Positions 1 through 6,897 of a stretch of DNA of 9,414 bases are shown here, piece after piece (position 1 is the stretch's first letter; each line of letters begins with the position of its first letter). Origin of the DNA: Sphingobacterium sp. UBA6711 (GTDB lineage Bacteria > Bacteroidota > Bacteroidia > Sphingobacteriales > Sphingobacteriaceae); the NCBI GenBank assembly GCA_002454415.1, contig DKIT01000200.1:103603-113016 (forward strand), written 5' to 3'. The translations under genes and the position numbers were made by a program. The notes beneath the pieces were generated by a model. The model was not told the DNA's origin. It worked only from the letters and a program-made list of their open reading frames with translations, and did not search any database.

Positions 1-8
1 TTTTGAGA

Positions 9-776
9 TTATATACCAAAAATACGTTTTGAATTTTCTGTTGTGATTTCTGCTACCTGTTCAATAGAAAGCTGGTGCAGGTCAGCTACTTTTTGCGCAA
101 CATACACCAAATAGCTACTTTCATTTTCTTTACCCCGATAGGGTACTGGGGCCAAATATGGAGCATCCGTCTCCAAAACGATATGTTTCAAGTCAATTTC
201 TTTGACCACCTGATCCAGACCTGCTTTTTTAAATGTCACAACCCCACCTATACCAAGCGCGAAACCAAGATCAATGGCGTGATGAGCCTGTTCTAATGTT
301 CCGGTAAAACAATGCAAAACACCGAACAATTTATCATCATGGAGTTCTTCCAGTAATTCAAATAATTCAGTAAAGGCCTCGCGGCAATGGATATCAATAG
401 GCAAGTTTAGTTCTTTAGCCCATTGAACCTGGGTTCGGAAGGCATCTTTTTGAATTTCGAGTGTACTTTTGTCCCAATAGAGGTCCAGTCCAATTTCGCC
501 TATAGCATGGACCTTGTGTGTGTCTAGGCTCTTTCGGATATTTATTAATTCTTCGACATAGTTTTCTTTGACATCGCAGGGATGTAATCCCAACATAGGA
601 AAACAATGATCTGGATAAGCTGCTACGGTATCAAATACAGGTTTTATGGAAGCGCTATTAACGTTTGGCAAAAAAAGTCGTTGTATGCCATTATCAAAAC
701 AACGTGTTAGATGTTCTTGCAGTTTGGCAGTTCCTGCATGGTAATAAATGTGTGTATGTGTATCTGTAAGCAACAT
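9..776 (-). CDS. tatD: TatD family metal-dependent hydrolase (DNase-like)
   Basis: This is a complete 255-residue protein, normal length for the TatD family of TIM-barrel metal hydrolases. Family members are cytoplasmic and have been linked to 3'-5' exonuclease or DNase activity in DNA repair and turnover. Visible metal-binding signatures are the N-terminal HxH (H7, H9 in DTHTH), E94 in GEIGLDLYWD, H130 in DIHCR, H155 in LHCFTG and D204 in LETDAPYL. The family block LGLHP lies at 62-66 and PYRGKENES, close to the usual PxRGKxNEP, at 212-220. The ATG start puts HxH six residues in, as is typical, and no in-frame ATG lies just upstream. There is no signal peptide and no obvious Shine-Dalgarno sequence. 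The gene is divergent from the exporter operon, and only 8 nt of sequence follow its stop before the window ends, so any downstream partner is unseen. The family is certain. The exact substrate is not, because TatD, YcfH and YjjV paralogues cannot be separated by eye. Confidence 0.93.
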   Translation of the reverse strand: MLLTDTHTHIYYHAGTAKLQEHLTRCFDNGIQRLFLPNVNSASIKPVFDTVAAYPDHCFPMLGLHPCDVKENYVEELINIRKSLDTHKVHAIGEIGLDLYWDKSTLEIQKDAFRTQVQWAKELNLPIDIHCREAFTELFELLEELHDDKLFGVLHCFTGTLEQAHHAIDLGFALGIGGVVTFKKAGLDQVVKEIDLKHIVLETDAPYLAPVPYRGKENESSYLVYVAQKVADLHQLSIEQVAEITTENSKRIFGI

Positions 777-1139
777 AGTTTTCTGCTGGAGGCAGTGGGT
801 TAGGGTAAAACTTTTTTATTATTATCGAATAAAGTTGAGTGCTTAATTGCCAAAATTTCAATTCGATCTCCAAAGATAACTTATTTATTAGCAAAAATGA
901 AAATTAATACAGCATTCCTTGCGCTGTTGCAATTTCTTTTTTTTCTTATCTTGAAAATAGTCTTTAGACCAGTGAACGCACCGAATGTAATGAAGTGAAA
1001 CCTGGGTGTTGACCGGCGATAGAAAAAACATCTTCAAGAAAAACAGCCGAAAATAAAACATACCACAGGGTTTCCTGTTAAACAGATAAAAGAAACGATT
1101 GTTGCCCTATTTTGGATCAGAAAAAATGAATTAAATTAT
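777..1139. other. Divergent intergenic region between tatD and the exporter operon
   Basis: This 363-nt spacer must carry the 5' regions of both tatD (minus) and the exporter operon (plus). I see no RNA gene. On the minus strand an exact -7 element TATCTTTG lies at 871-878, but the nearest TTG is only 13 nt upstream of it. On the plus strand TATTTTGG (1108-1115) matches five of the six fixed bases of TAnnTTTG and would give a leader of about 20 nt, but no -33 TTG is correctly placed. A small palindrome, ACAGG-GTTT-CCTGT, lies at 1065-1078. A 33-codon hydrophobic reading frame (897-998) is discussed as a finding. Long A and T runs dominate the rest. Confidence 0.5.
871..878 (-). promoter_or_regulatory. 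Possible -7 promoter element for tatD
   Basis: On the minus strand this reads TATCTTTG, an exact match to the Bacteroidota -7 consensus TAnnTTTG, about 95 nt upstream of the tatD start. The matching -33 TTG is missing at the usual 17-23 nt spacing (the closest is at 13 nt), so this is only half a promoter. It could be a chance match in AT-rich DNA. Confidence 0.28.
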
Positions 1140-2534
1140 ATGATGAGTAAGAAACTATGCCTGGGTTTATTGACTTTGGCCTCGGTGATGTTTACAAATA
1201 AACTACATGCACAAACGCTGATTGATCCATCTGTAAGGGATATCATTCAGAAAGCCTTTCAAACAAACAAGGAATTGAAATTGAAGGCTTATGAAATTGA
1301 CAAGGCACGTTTGGAAGCAGATGGTGTAAAAGCAAATAGATTACCACATGTGTCAGCCTTGGGGCTATATGGCTATGTCCATAGCAATGGAAGTGTCGAT
1401 ATTCCAACGGTGAATATCCCTTTGTTGAATCTGGGGCTTTTTGAAGGTGCCACGGGATTTAGCATGCATGGTCAGGCTGCATATGCGGGAGTTTCTGTTA
1501 AGCAAGTTATTTTTTCAGGTTTACAAATTCCCAATGGCATAAGAGCATTACAGGAAAAGGCCGTCGCACAACAATATTTGGAATCTGCTACGCGCGAAAC
1601 ACTTTCGAAGGATATAATTGCTTCTTTTGACCAGTTAATGCTTTTGGACGAAGTGGATAAGCTCATTGCCGACTCAGAGAAAAGATTGTTAAAAGAGCAA
1701 GAAAAGGTGAATAAGGCCATCCAAAATGGGCTTGCTATACCTTATGATCGAGATAAATTGAAATTGGCGCTGCTTGAGCTTGAGGAAAAAAAGATCGAAG
1801 TTTCCGGAAATCGGGATCTTCTTTGCCAAAAGATTGAGCAAGAGACGGGTGTGTCAATTCAGGAGGTAGGGAACATTCATTTTGGGCTTAAACCGATATT
1901 TCTGTCTGAGCTTCCTCGTGATGTAGAACAAAGATCTGAACTTAAGGCCCTTGATGCTTCCGCAAAAGCCTATGAGTTCCTTTATAAAAAGGAGAAGGGG
2001 GGAGCTCTTCCAGCTGTTTTTGCCTTTGGATCGGCGAATTATCTAAACGTGTTCAATTCCAAATTTACCATAAAAGACCAGCCTTTATTAGGTACAGTTA
2101 ATCTGCCTTTAAATTCCATCAAAGGGAGTCCAAACTTGCTTGTGGGGCTTGGTGTGAAATGGGATCTCTACACTGGCGGTGAACATCATAATAAGATTAA
2201 ACAAGTCAAGTTGGATCAGCAGATCAATACGACTAAACGGGAAGATACGCAGGAAAAGCTCAGTCTGTTGCTACGTAAAAACACAGTTGCGTACACCTCT
2301 GGTAATCAGAAATTAAAGGTCGGAGAACAACAACTGAAGGTCGCTGAAAATAATCTATCGATGGCAATCAAGCAGTACCAAGCCGGATTAATTGATGTCA
2401 CGGAGTTACTGGCTACTGAAAATGATTGGTACAAGGTTAATCTAGGCTATTTTAATCATGTTTTGCAGCAACGCACTGCTGCCGTCGAGTTATTGCATAC
2501 ATCTGGAAAATTATTACAAACTATACATGAGTAA
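1140..2534 (+). CDS. TolC family outer-membrane efflux channel
   Basis: A 464-residue outer-membrane factor, the exit duct of a tripartite exporter. An N-terminal signal peptide (K4-K5, hydrophobic core 6-18) ends in LHA at 22-24, so cleavage before Q25 is likely. The TolC fold is built from two repeats. Helix 40-70 leads into a first beta hairpin (about 71-127) and a helix (about 135-195). A second set begins near 200, with a hairpin at about 290-347 ending in WDLYTGG, and a last helical stretch carrying QYQAGLIDVTELLATEND (412-429). The pattern and length are normal for the family. The gene opens a three-gene operon with an HlyD-type adaptor and an ABC-2 permease, so it probably works with them. 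Two adjacent ATG codons (1140, 1143) are possible starts, and neither has a clear Shine-Dalgarno sequence. The exported substrate cannot be told from the sequence. Confidence 0.92.
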   Translation: MMSKKLCLGLLTLASVMFTNKLHAQTLIDPSVRDIIQKAFQTNKELKLKAYEIDKARLEADGVKANRLPHVSALGLYGYVHSNGSVDIPTVNIPLLNLGLFEGATGFSMHGQAAYAGVSVKQVIFSGLQIPNGIRALQEKAVAQQYLESATRETLSKDIIASFDQLMLLDEVDKLIADSEKRLLKEQEKVNKAIQNGLAIPYDRDKLKLALLELEEKKIEVSGNRDLLCQKIEQETGVSIQEVGNIHFGLKPIFLSELPRDVEQRSELKALDASAKAYEFLYKKEKGGALPAVFAFGSANYLNVFNSKFTIKDQPLLGTVNLPLNSIKGSPNLLVGLGVKWDLYTGGEHHNKIKQVKLDQQINTTKREDTQEKLSLLLRKNTVAYTSGNQKLKVGEQQLKVAENNLSMAIKQYQAGLIDVTELLATENDWYKVNLGYFNHVLQQRTAAVELLHTSGKLLQTIHE

Positions 2535-3492
2535 CATGAAGAATTTATATGGGATAATGTTCCTGTCTATTTTTGTTTCTTGTACAAATCAAGTGAAAGA
2601 GAAACCTATCGAGGGAAAAGTAGAACGTGAACAAGTCACAGTTGTGACAAAGGTACCGGGCAAAATAGACAAGATCTTTGTGGCCGAGGGAGATTTTGTT
2701 CATGCAGGTGATACTTTAGCGATACTAAGTATTCCTGAGGTCGATGCGAAGGAAGAGCAGGCAAGGGGAGCTTTACAGTCTGCGGACGCTCAATATAACA
2801 TGGCAGTCAAAGGGGCAACGAAAGGACAGCTGCTGCAATTACAAGCCAAAGTGGATGGGCTTAAAGAGCAGTATGAGTTTGCAAAGAAATCAATAGGCCG
2901 ACTTGAGGTCTTACTGCAAGATAGCTTGATTCCACAGCAAAAATATGATGAGACCTATGCAAAATACCAAGGTGCTAAGAATCAATACCTGGCGGCACAG
3001 GCAGAAATGGCCGAGGCGCGTGGGGGAGCAAGATTGGAGCAACAGATCATGGCCCTGGGCCAAAAGGAGCGGGCGTTAGGCGCAGTCTTAGAAGTTGATG
3101 TTGCAGCAAAAGAAAAATTCCTGATCGCTCCCCAAGAAATGAGCGTTGAGACGATCAACTTAAGAGTGGGTGAGTTAGCGATGGCCGGTTATCCTATTTT
3201 CAACGGTTTCCTAAATCAATCAACATATTTTAGATTTACTTTGCCCGAAAATAAAATTGGTAAGCTACAAAAGGACGGTGTGGTGGAAGTAGAAATTCCT
3301 TATCTAAACCATAGAAAGATGAAAGCAAAGATAATAAGTATTAAAGCTTTAAATTCTTATGCGAATATTGCGTCTGCTTATCCTGATTTTGATCCACAAC
3401 AGGCGGTATTCGAATTGAAACTTGTTCCAGAAGATGTTGCGGAGTCAAAAGATTTGTTAACAAAAACGCTCGTGGTTCTCCATGCGAATTAA
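2527..3492 (+). CDS. HlyD-family periplasmic adaptor lipoprotein
   Basis: A membrane fusion protein of 321 residues that should link the inner-membrane permease to the TolC-like channel. The N-terminus carries a lipoprotein signal ending in IFVSC, with lipidation expected at C19. A lipoyl/barrel-sandwich half-motif with KVPGKIDKIFVAEGDFVHAG lies at 42-61. A long helical hairpin rich in Gln, Ala, Lys and Glu spans about 72-195, and beta-barrel and membrane-proximal segments fill 196-321. The order and length resemble YbhG/EmrA-like adaptors. The open frame extends upstream to 2458, but an ATG there would give a leader without signal character. The ATG at 2527, which overlaps the channel gene's stop by 8 nt, or the ATG at 2536, one base after that stop, places the signal peptide properly. 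The overlap implies translational coupling. The permease gene begins 4 nt after this stop. Confidence 0.9.
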   Translation: MSNMKNLYGIMFLSIFVSCTNQVKEKPIEGKVEREQVTVVTKVPGKIDKIFVAEGDFVHAGDTLAILSIPEVDAKEEQARGALQSADAQYNMAVKGATKGQLLQLQAKVDGLKEQYEFAKKSIGRLEVLLQDSLIPQQKYDETYAKYQGAKNQYLAAQAEMAEARGGARLEQQIMALGQKERALGAVLEVDVAAKEKFLIAPQEMSVETINLRVGELAMAGYPIFNGFLNQSTYFRFTLPENKIGKLQKDGVVEVEIPYLNHRKMKAKIISIKALNSYANIASAYPDFDPQQAVFELKLVPEDVAESKDLLTKTLVVLHAN

Positions 3493-3496
3493 TTGA

Positions 3497-4669
3497 TTGA
3501 ATGTGAAAAGTTTTCTAGCATTAATCCAAAGGGAGTTCATACTCTTCTATAAAAATAAGGTTCTCTTGATGCTTTTTCTTGGGGCCCCAGTATTATATGG
3601 AGTATTGGTCGGTCACGTATATCAACAGGGTAAAGTAACCGAAATGCCTGTTATCGTTGTTGATGAGGACAATAGTCCCTTGAGTAGTTCCTTTATAGAC
3701 ATGCTGTCCGACAATGAAAGTATTGAAGTTGCGAAAGTATTGCCGTCTTTGTTCGATTCAAAGGACATGGCCATACGGTATGAGGCAACCACCATTGTGC
3801 ATATTCCTAAAGGGTTTGCATCAGGAGTTCAGCAGAGCCGCTTGCCGGAAGTTACCGTATTTGTGGACGGCGCAAATACATTGACCTCGAATACTGCCAT
3901 GATGGCCGTCAATGTTTGTGCATCCACACTCAAGGCAGGCATACAGATTCAAGCGCAAATGAAGCGCGGCGTGCCGGCAAGAATCGCGGCACAGCAATAT
4001 GAACCGTTTAAGACGACTTTTGTCAAGCAGAATATCCGCAGCGGAAATTACCTCTATTTTATGCTTCCTGGAGTTTTAATCACTGTTTTGCAGCAGGTCT
4101 TGTTATTGGGATTAGCACTTTCTTTTTCTTCTGAATTTGAGGGGAATACATTTCTGGATCTAGTGAAGCGAATTTCAAATCCGATAGGACTTATTATGGT
4201 GAAAATATTGCCTTATGTACTTATGTCAGTTGGAATCTTACTTTTGTATTGGGGCTTTGGACAGTATTATCGGATGCCATTACAGGCAGATTTTGGGCGT
4301 TTTGTGTTATGTACACTCGTGTTTTTACTGGCGGTCTGTTTTATTGGTGTATTAGTAAGTGTCATTCTACCTTCCCAGTTGAAATCTACGGAGGTCCTGA
4401 TGGTTATCGCGACACCTGCTTTTATTCTGAGTGGGTTTACTTGGCCTTCTAGTTTGATGCCAGGATGGGTGCAGGCAATTGCTGATGTTATCCCATCGAC
4501 GCATTATCTTCGGATTTTTAGATTAATGTTTATCCAACATGCGGAAAACTATCATACGGACAAAGCACTATCCGCCTTGATGATTATTATGCTCGTGAGT
4601 TTTTTATTAGCTGTTGTCATACTTTGGTTGAAGATAAAAAAGATCAAAGGTGCCGATAAGAAAGCTTAA
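3497..4669 (+). CDS. ABC-2 type transporter permease (YhhJ/YbhS-like)
   Basis: A 390-residue inner-membrane protein of the ABC-2 permease superfamily. The topology is typical: one membrane segment near 22-40, a large extracytoplasmic domain (about 41-183) containing PVIVVDEDNSPLSSSF, then about five segments near 186-211, 230-254, 268-291, 298-313 and 358-379, with a Lys-rich cytoplasmic end. The SGFTWPSSLMPGW block (312-324) and IPSTHYLRIFR (332-342) are hallmarks of drug/lipid-type ABC-2 exporters. It is the third gene of the operon and probably supplies the inner-membrane pore. No nucleotide-binding domain is fused to it or encoded nearby in the window. The start is uncertain: the frame opens after TGA (3494-3496) with TTG at 3497, and GTG at 3503 would give MKSFLALIQREF. 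No in-frame ATG fits the N-terminus. A strong terminator follows after about 115 nt. Confidence 0.9.
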   Translation: MNVKSFLALIQREFILFYKNKVLLMLFLGAPVLYGVLVGHVYQQGKVTEMPVIVVDEDNSPLSSSFIDMLSDNESIEVAKVLPSLFDSKDMAIRYEATTIVHIPKGFASGVQQSRLPEVTVFVDGANTLTSNTAMMAVNVCASTLKAGIQIQAQMKRGVPARIAAQQYEPFKTTFVKQNIRSGNYLYFMLPGVLITVLQQVLLLGLALSFSSEFEGNTFLDLVKRISNPIGLIMVKILPYVLMSVGILLLYWGFGQYYRMPLQADFGRFVLCTLVFLLAVCFIGVLVSVILPSQLKSTEVLMVIATPAFILSGFTWPSSLMPGWVQAIADVIPSTHYLRIFRLMFIQHAENYHTDKALSALMIIMLVSFLLAVVILWLKIKKIKGADKKA

Positions 4670-4783
4670 CGTTTAGACCGGGATACGGGAATGACAGAAA
4701 GCCGCTCTAAAATGGCGCTCTACCGCACTTAAAGAGTTGGAATGTATGGAAGTATCCTTTAGGAGGATCAGTATAAAATTGTA
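4670..4783 (+). other. Short spacer after the exporter operon
   Basis: About 114 nt between the permease stop and the terminator. It holds no convincing gene. An imperfect direct repeat (GCCGCTCTA at 4701-4709 and GGCGCTCTA at 4714-4722) and a weak 5-bp hairpin (ATCCT 4754-4758, AGGAT 4764-4768) are visible. Neither has an evident role. Confidence 0.4.
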
Positions 4784-4823
4784 AAGAAAAAGGGACTATC
4801 CTGGTGGACAGTCCCTTTTTCTT
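4784..4823. terminator. Bidirectional intrinsic terminator between convergent genes
   Basis: A perfect 14-nt inverted repeat, AAGAAAAAGGGACT (4784-4797) and AGTCCCTTTTTCTT (4810-4823). After one A/C mismatch, three more pairs (TCC 4799-4801 with GGA 4806-4808) leave a TGGT tetraloop. The GC stem core is flanked by an A tract on one side and a T tract on the other, so on either strand the hairpin is followed by a U run. It therefore suits both the plus-strand exporter operon and the minus-strand FKBP gene that converge here. Confidence 0.88.
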
Positions 4824-4842
4824 AACTGAAATAAACAGTCAA

Positions 4843-4929
4843 TTATTTTTTCGCTGCTGGTGCCTTTGCTGCTGGCGCAGTAGCTGTAGGAGCAACCGAA
4901 CCTGGTGTTGTTGCAGCCGGAGCAGGAAC
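4843..4929 (-). pseudogene. In-frame Pro/Ala-rich tail of the FKBP gene cut off by a stop codon
   Basis: Directly after the FKBP stop TAA (4930-4932), the same minus-strand frame stays open for 28 codons (4846-4929) and ends at TAA (4843-4845). It encodes a low-complexity tail that begins VPAPAATTPG and ends AKAPAAKK, made almost only of Ala, Pro, Thr, Lys, Val, Gly and Ser. By hand count its GC is about 57 percent. Pro/Ala/Lys-rich C-terminal tails are plausible on envelope lipoproteins. The second stop lies 19 nt from the terminator, the usual distance for a true gene end. I infer that this was once, or in relatives still is, the C-terminus of the FKBP. A sequencing error at the first stop is the main alternative. 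Confidence 0.65.
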
Positions 4930-5847
4930 TTAGCCTGGTTTGATATCTAATACCTCTACCTCAAATACCAATGGAGCGTATGGAGGGATTTTGCCCGATG
5001 GACGGTCACCATAAGCCAACGATGATGGAATGACCAATGTCGCTTTTGTTCCTTTGTTGAACAATTGGAAAGCTTCAGTCCATCCTGGGATAACACCGTC
5101 GACACCTAATTGGAATTTCAATGCTTCGTAAGGGCGTTGTGGCATGAATACGCCTTCTTTTTTCGCTACATCAGGAAGGTTAGTATCAAATACTTTACCT
5201 GTTGTCAATGAACCCACATAGTTCACATGGATAGAATCGCCTACTTTTGCATTCGCTCCCGTTCCTGGTTTAGTGATTACATATTGAAGACCTGAAGCAG
5301 TTTTTGTTGTTTTCAAGTTTTTATCCTTGATATATTTTTCAAGTTTAGCCGGTTCAGCTGTTTTGTGTTTGTTTAATTCTTCTTCGAAGTATTTTTGAAC
5401 TTGTTCGCCCAACTGTTGGTCAGTCAATTTTCCTTTTTTGAAGTGCTTTTTAACTTTTATAGAGAAAACTAGGAATTTGTCAGCAAACTCTGGTTTTGGT
5501 TGGTGTGTTTTTGCGGCCATAGAATCCAAGTTGATTTTGAAAACCAAGCTATCACCTTCACCAACATATTTGAATAGACCTGTAGGATCTCCAGGATTTT
5601 TTGCGATAATACTATCAGGGTATAATTGAACGATTTGAGGGATTCCCATTTCATAAGTGCTGCTCATTACGGAATCTCTATCTGTTGATTGTACGATGTC
5701 AATTGCTAATAAATCACCTGATACCGCTTTTTCTTTTGCGTTATCATCTACGATTTTATACTCAAGACCACCTTCAGCCTTTTTGAACTTTTGGCATGAC
5801 GTCATCAAAAGACCGGCAGCCGCGAAAAATAGAATTGCTTTCTTCAT
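4930..5847 (-). CDS. FKBP-type peptidyl-prolyl cis-trans isomerase, lipoprotein
   Basis: A 305-residue periplasmic or outer-membrane lipoprotein that should catalyse prolyl isomerisation and assist folding of exported proteins. The signal peptide ends in LLMTSC, with lipidation at C18. The catalytic FKBP domain lies at about 184-303. Active-site positions that can be matched to FKBP12 are Y210, F220-D221, V252-I253, W256, Y279 and F295, and the GVIPGW and AYGD blocks are intact. Residues 27-135 echo the same order of elements (GGLEYKIV, SGDLLAIDI, GEGDSLVFKI, FLVFSIKVK) but lack the active-site residues, suggesting a degenerate FKBP-like domain. A charged helical linker (137-180) joins the two. 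The gene starts 23 nt after the NrnA-type gene stop and is probably cotranscribed with it. Its stop interrupts an open frame that continues as a Pro/Ala tail. The family includes the Flavobacterium gliding lipoprotein GldI, but orthology is not shown. Confidence 0.92.
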   Translation of the reverse strand: MKKAILFFAAAGLLMTSCQKFKKAEGGLEYKIVDDNAKEKAVSGDLLAIDIVQSTDRDSVMSSTYEMGIPQIVQLYPDSIIAKNPGDPTGLFKYVGEGDSLVFKINLDSMAAKTHQPKPEFADKFLVFSIKVKKHFKKGKLTDQQLGEQVQKYFEEELNKHKTAEPAKLEKYIKDKNLKTTKTASGLQYVITKPGTGANAKVGDSIHVNYVGSLTTGKVFDTNLPDVAKKEGVFMPQRPYEALKFQLGVDGVIPGWTEAFQLFNKGTKATLVIPSSLAYGDRPSGKIPPYAPLVFEVEVLDIKPG

Positions 5848-5870
5848 TTTCTAATGTATGTTACGATATC

Positions 5871-6887
5871 TTATTTTGTTAATATTTCTTTATAATTTGG
5901 TAAAACCGATTTGAATTTAGCGATCACCGCCTCCAAGCTTTCCTTTGAATTTCCGCCTGAAGCATTGAGATGCCCGCCCCCGTTGAAATACAGTTTACAG
6001 ATTTCATTACATGGAACTTCTCCAATCGATCGCAAAGATAGTTTAATTTGTTCATTTCTGTCAATAATTAACGCAGCTAGTCGAATTCCTTTTATAGAAA
6101 GAGCATAATTGACTAATCCTTCGGTGTCACCGGTGATCACCTCAAACGTATGGAGGTCCTCTTTGGTCACATGAATAACTGCAGTATTGAACTCATGAAT
6201 CACTTCAAGACGATTAAGCAAGCAGAACCCTAGAAATTTCAGTCTGCTTTCTGAAGAACTATTATAGATCTCTTCGTGAATGGCCCAATTTCGAGCACCA
6301 CAATCAATTAATGTCGCTATGATGCGGTGAATTTCGGAAGTCGTGGAGCGAAAGCGGAAAGAACCTGTGTCGGTCATTATACCCGTATATAAGCAGGTTG
6401 CCATATCCGCACTAATATGATCAGGATCTTGCATTTCATCGGACAAGAAACGATAAATTAATTGGGCCGTTGCCGCAGCAGATGGATCCCAATATGCGTA
6501 ATCTTCAAATCCTTCCGGATCTAAGTGATGATCTATCACGCACTTGATTCCTTTTGCTTGACGGATAGGCTCGCCCATTTCATGAATTCGGGCAAGACCA
6601 TTAAAGTCTAAGCAGAAGATGAGTTCGGCAGCTTCAATCTGTTGATTGTGCAGCTCGAGATCTTTGGTGTAAATTTGTACTTTTTCTAACCCCGGGAGCC
6701 AGTCCAAAAAGGCTGGAAAATCTGAGGGTACAATAAGGTTTACATGGTGTCCCTTCGCAATCAACCAAAAATATAAACCTAGAGATGAACCCAATGCGTC
6801 TCCATCTGGTTTGTAGTGAGTCGTGATTACGATACGTTTGGGGGCAGCCAATAATTCTTTTAATTCTTCCGATTTCAGCATAGTCAT
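5871..6887 (-). CDS. nrnA: DHH/DHHA1 phosphoesterase, NrnA-like oligoribonuclease / pAp phosphatase
   Basis: A 338-residue cytoplasmic phosphoesterase. Known NrnA proteins degrade short RNA oligonucleotides (nanoRNA) and, in several lineages, remove the 3' phosphate from pAp made during sulfur metabolism. The DHH domain shows THYKPDGDALGS (23-34, with H24, D28 and D30), D94 in CLDFN, the name-giving D119-H120-H121, and GIMTDTGSFRFR (169-180, with D173). The C-terminal DHHA1 domain carries GGGHLNASGG (303-312), which binds the substrate. All key residues are present and the length is typical. Two ATG codons, at 6887 and 6881, could start it. A good promoter lies so close upstream that the leader would be only a few bases. 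The lipoprotein FKBP gene follows 23 nt downstream. Which of the two activities dominates cannot be read from the sequence. Confidence 0.9.
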   Translation of the reverse strand: MTMLKSEELKELLAAPKRIVITTHYKPDGDALGSSLGLYFWLIAKGHHVNLIVPSDFPAFLDWLPGLEKVQIYTKDLELHNQQIEAAELIFCLDFNGLARIHEMGEPIRQAKGIKCVIDHHLDPEGFEDYAYWDPSAAATAQLIYRFLSDEMQDPDHISADMATCLYTGIMTDTGSFRFRSTTSEIHRIIATLIDCGARNWAIHEEIYNSSSESRLKFLGFCLLNRLEVIHEFNTAVIHVTKEDLHTFEVITGDTEGLVNYALSIKGIRLAALIIDRNEQIKLSLRSIGEVPCNEICKLYFNGGGHLNASGGNSKESLEAVIAKFKSVLPNYKEILTK

Positions 6888-6897
6888 ATTAAGTCTG

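Noticed and set aside
947..954. TATCTTGA as a plus-strand -7 element with TTG at 927-929
   Set aside because: Only four of six fixed consensus bases match and it lies almost 190 nt from the operon start.
2458..2526. Upstream ATG at 2458 as the start of the adaptor gene
   Set aside because: It would add 23 residues with no signal character in front of a good lipoprotein signal peptide, lying wholly inside the channel gene.
4691..4732. 13-codon frame starting ATG after the permease gene, with a second frame continuing it (4729-4783) as a possible broken gene remnant
   Set aside because: Too short, needs a frameshift to extend, and shows no recognisable family signature.
4843..4929. Pro/Ala tail as a separate small gene
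   Set aside because: It has no start codon of its own and follows the FKBP stop in the same frame without a gap, so it reads as a cut-off tail and not as an independent gene.
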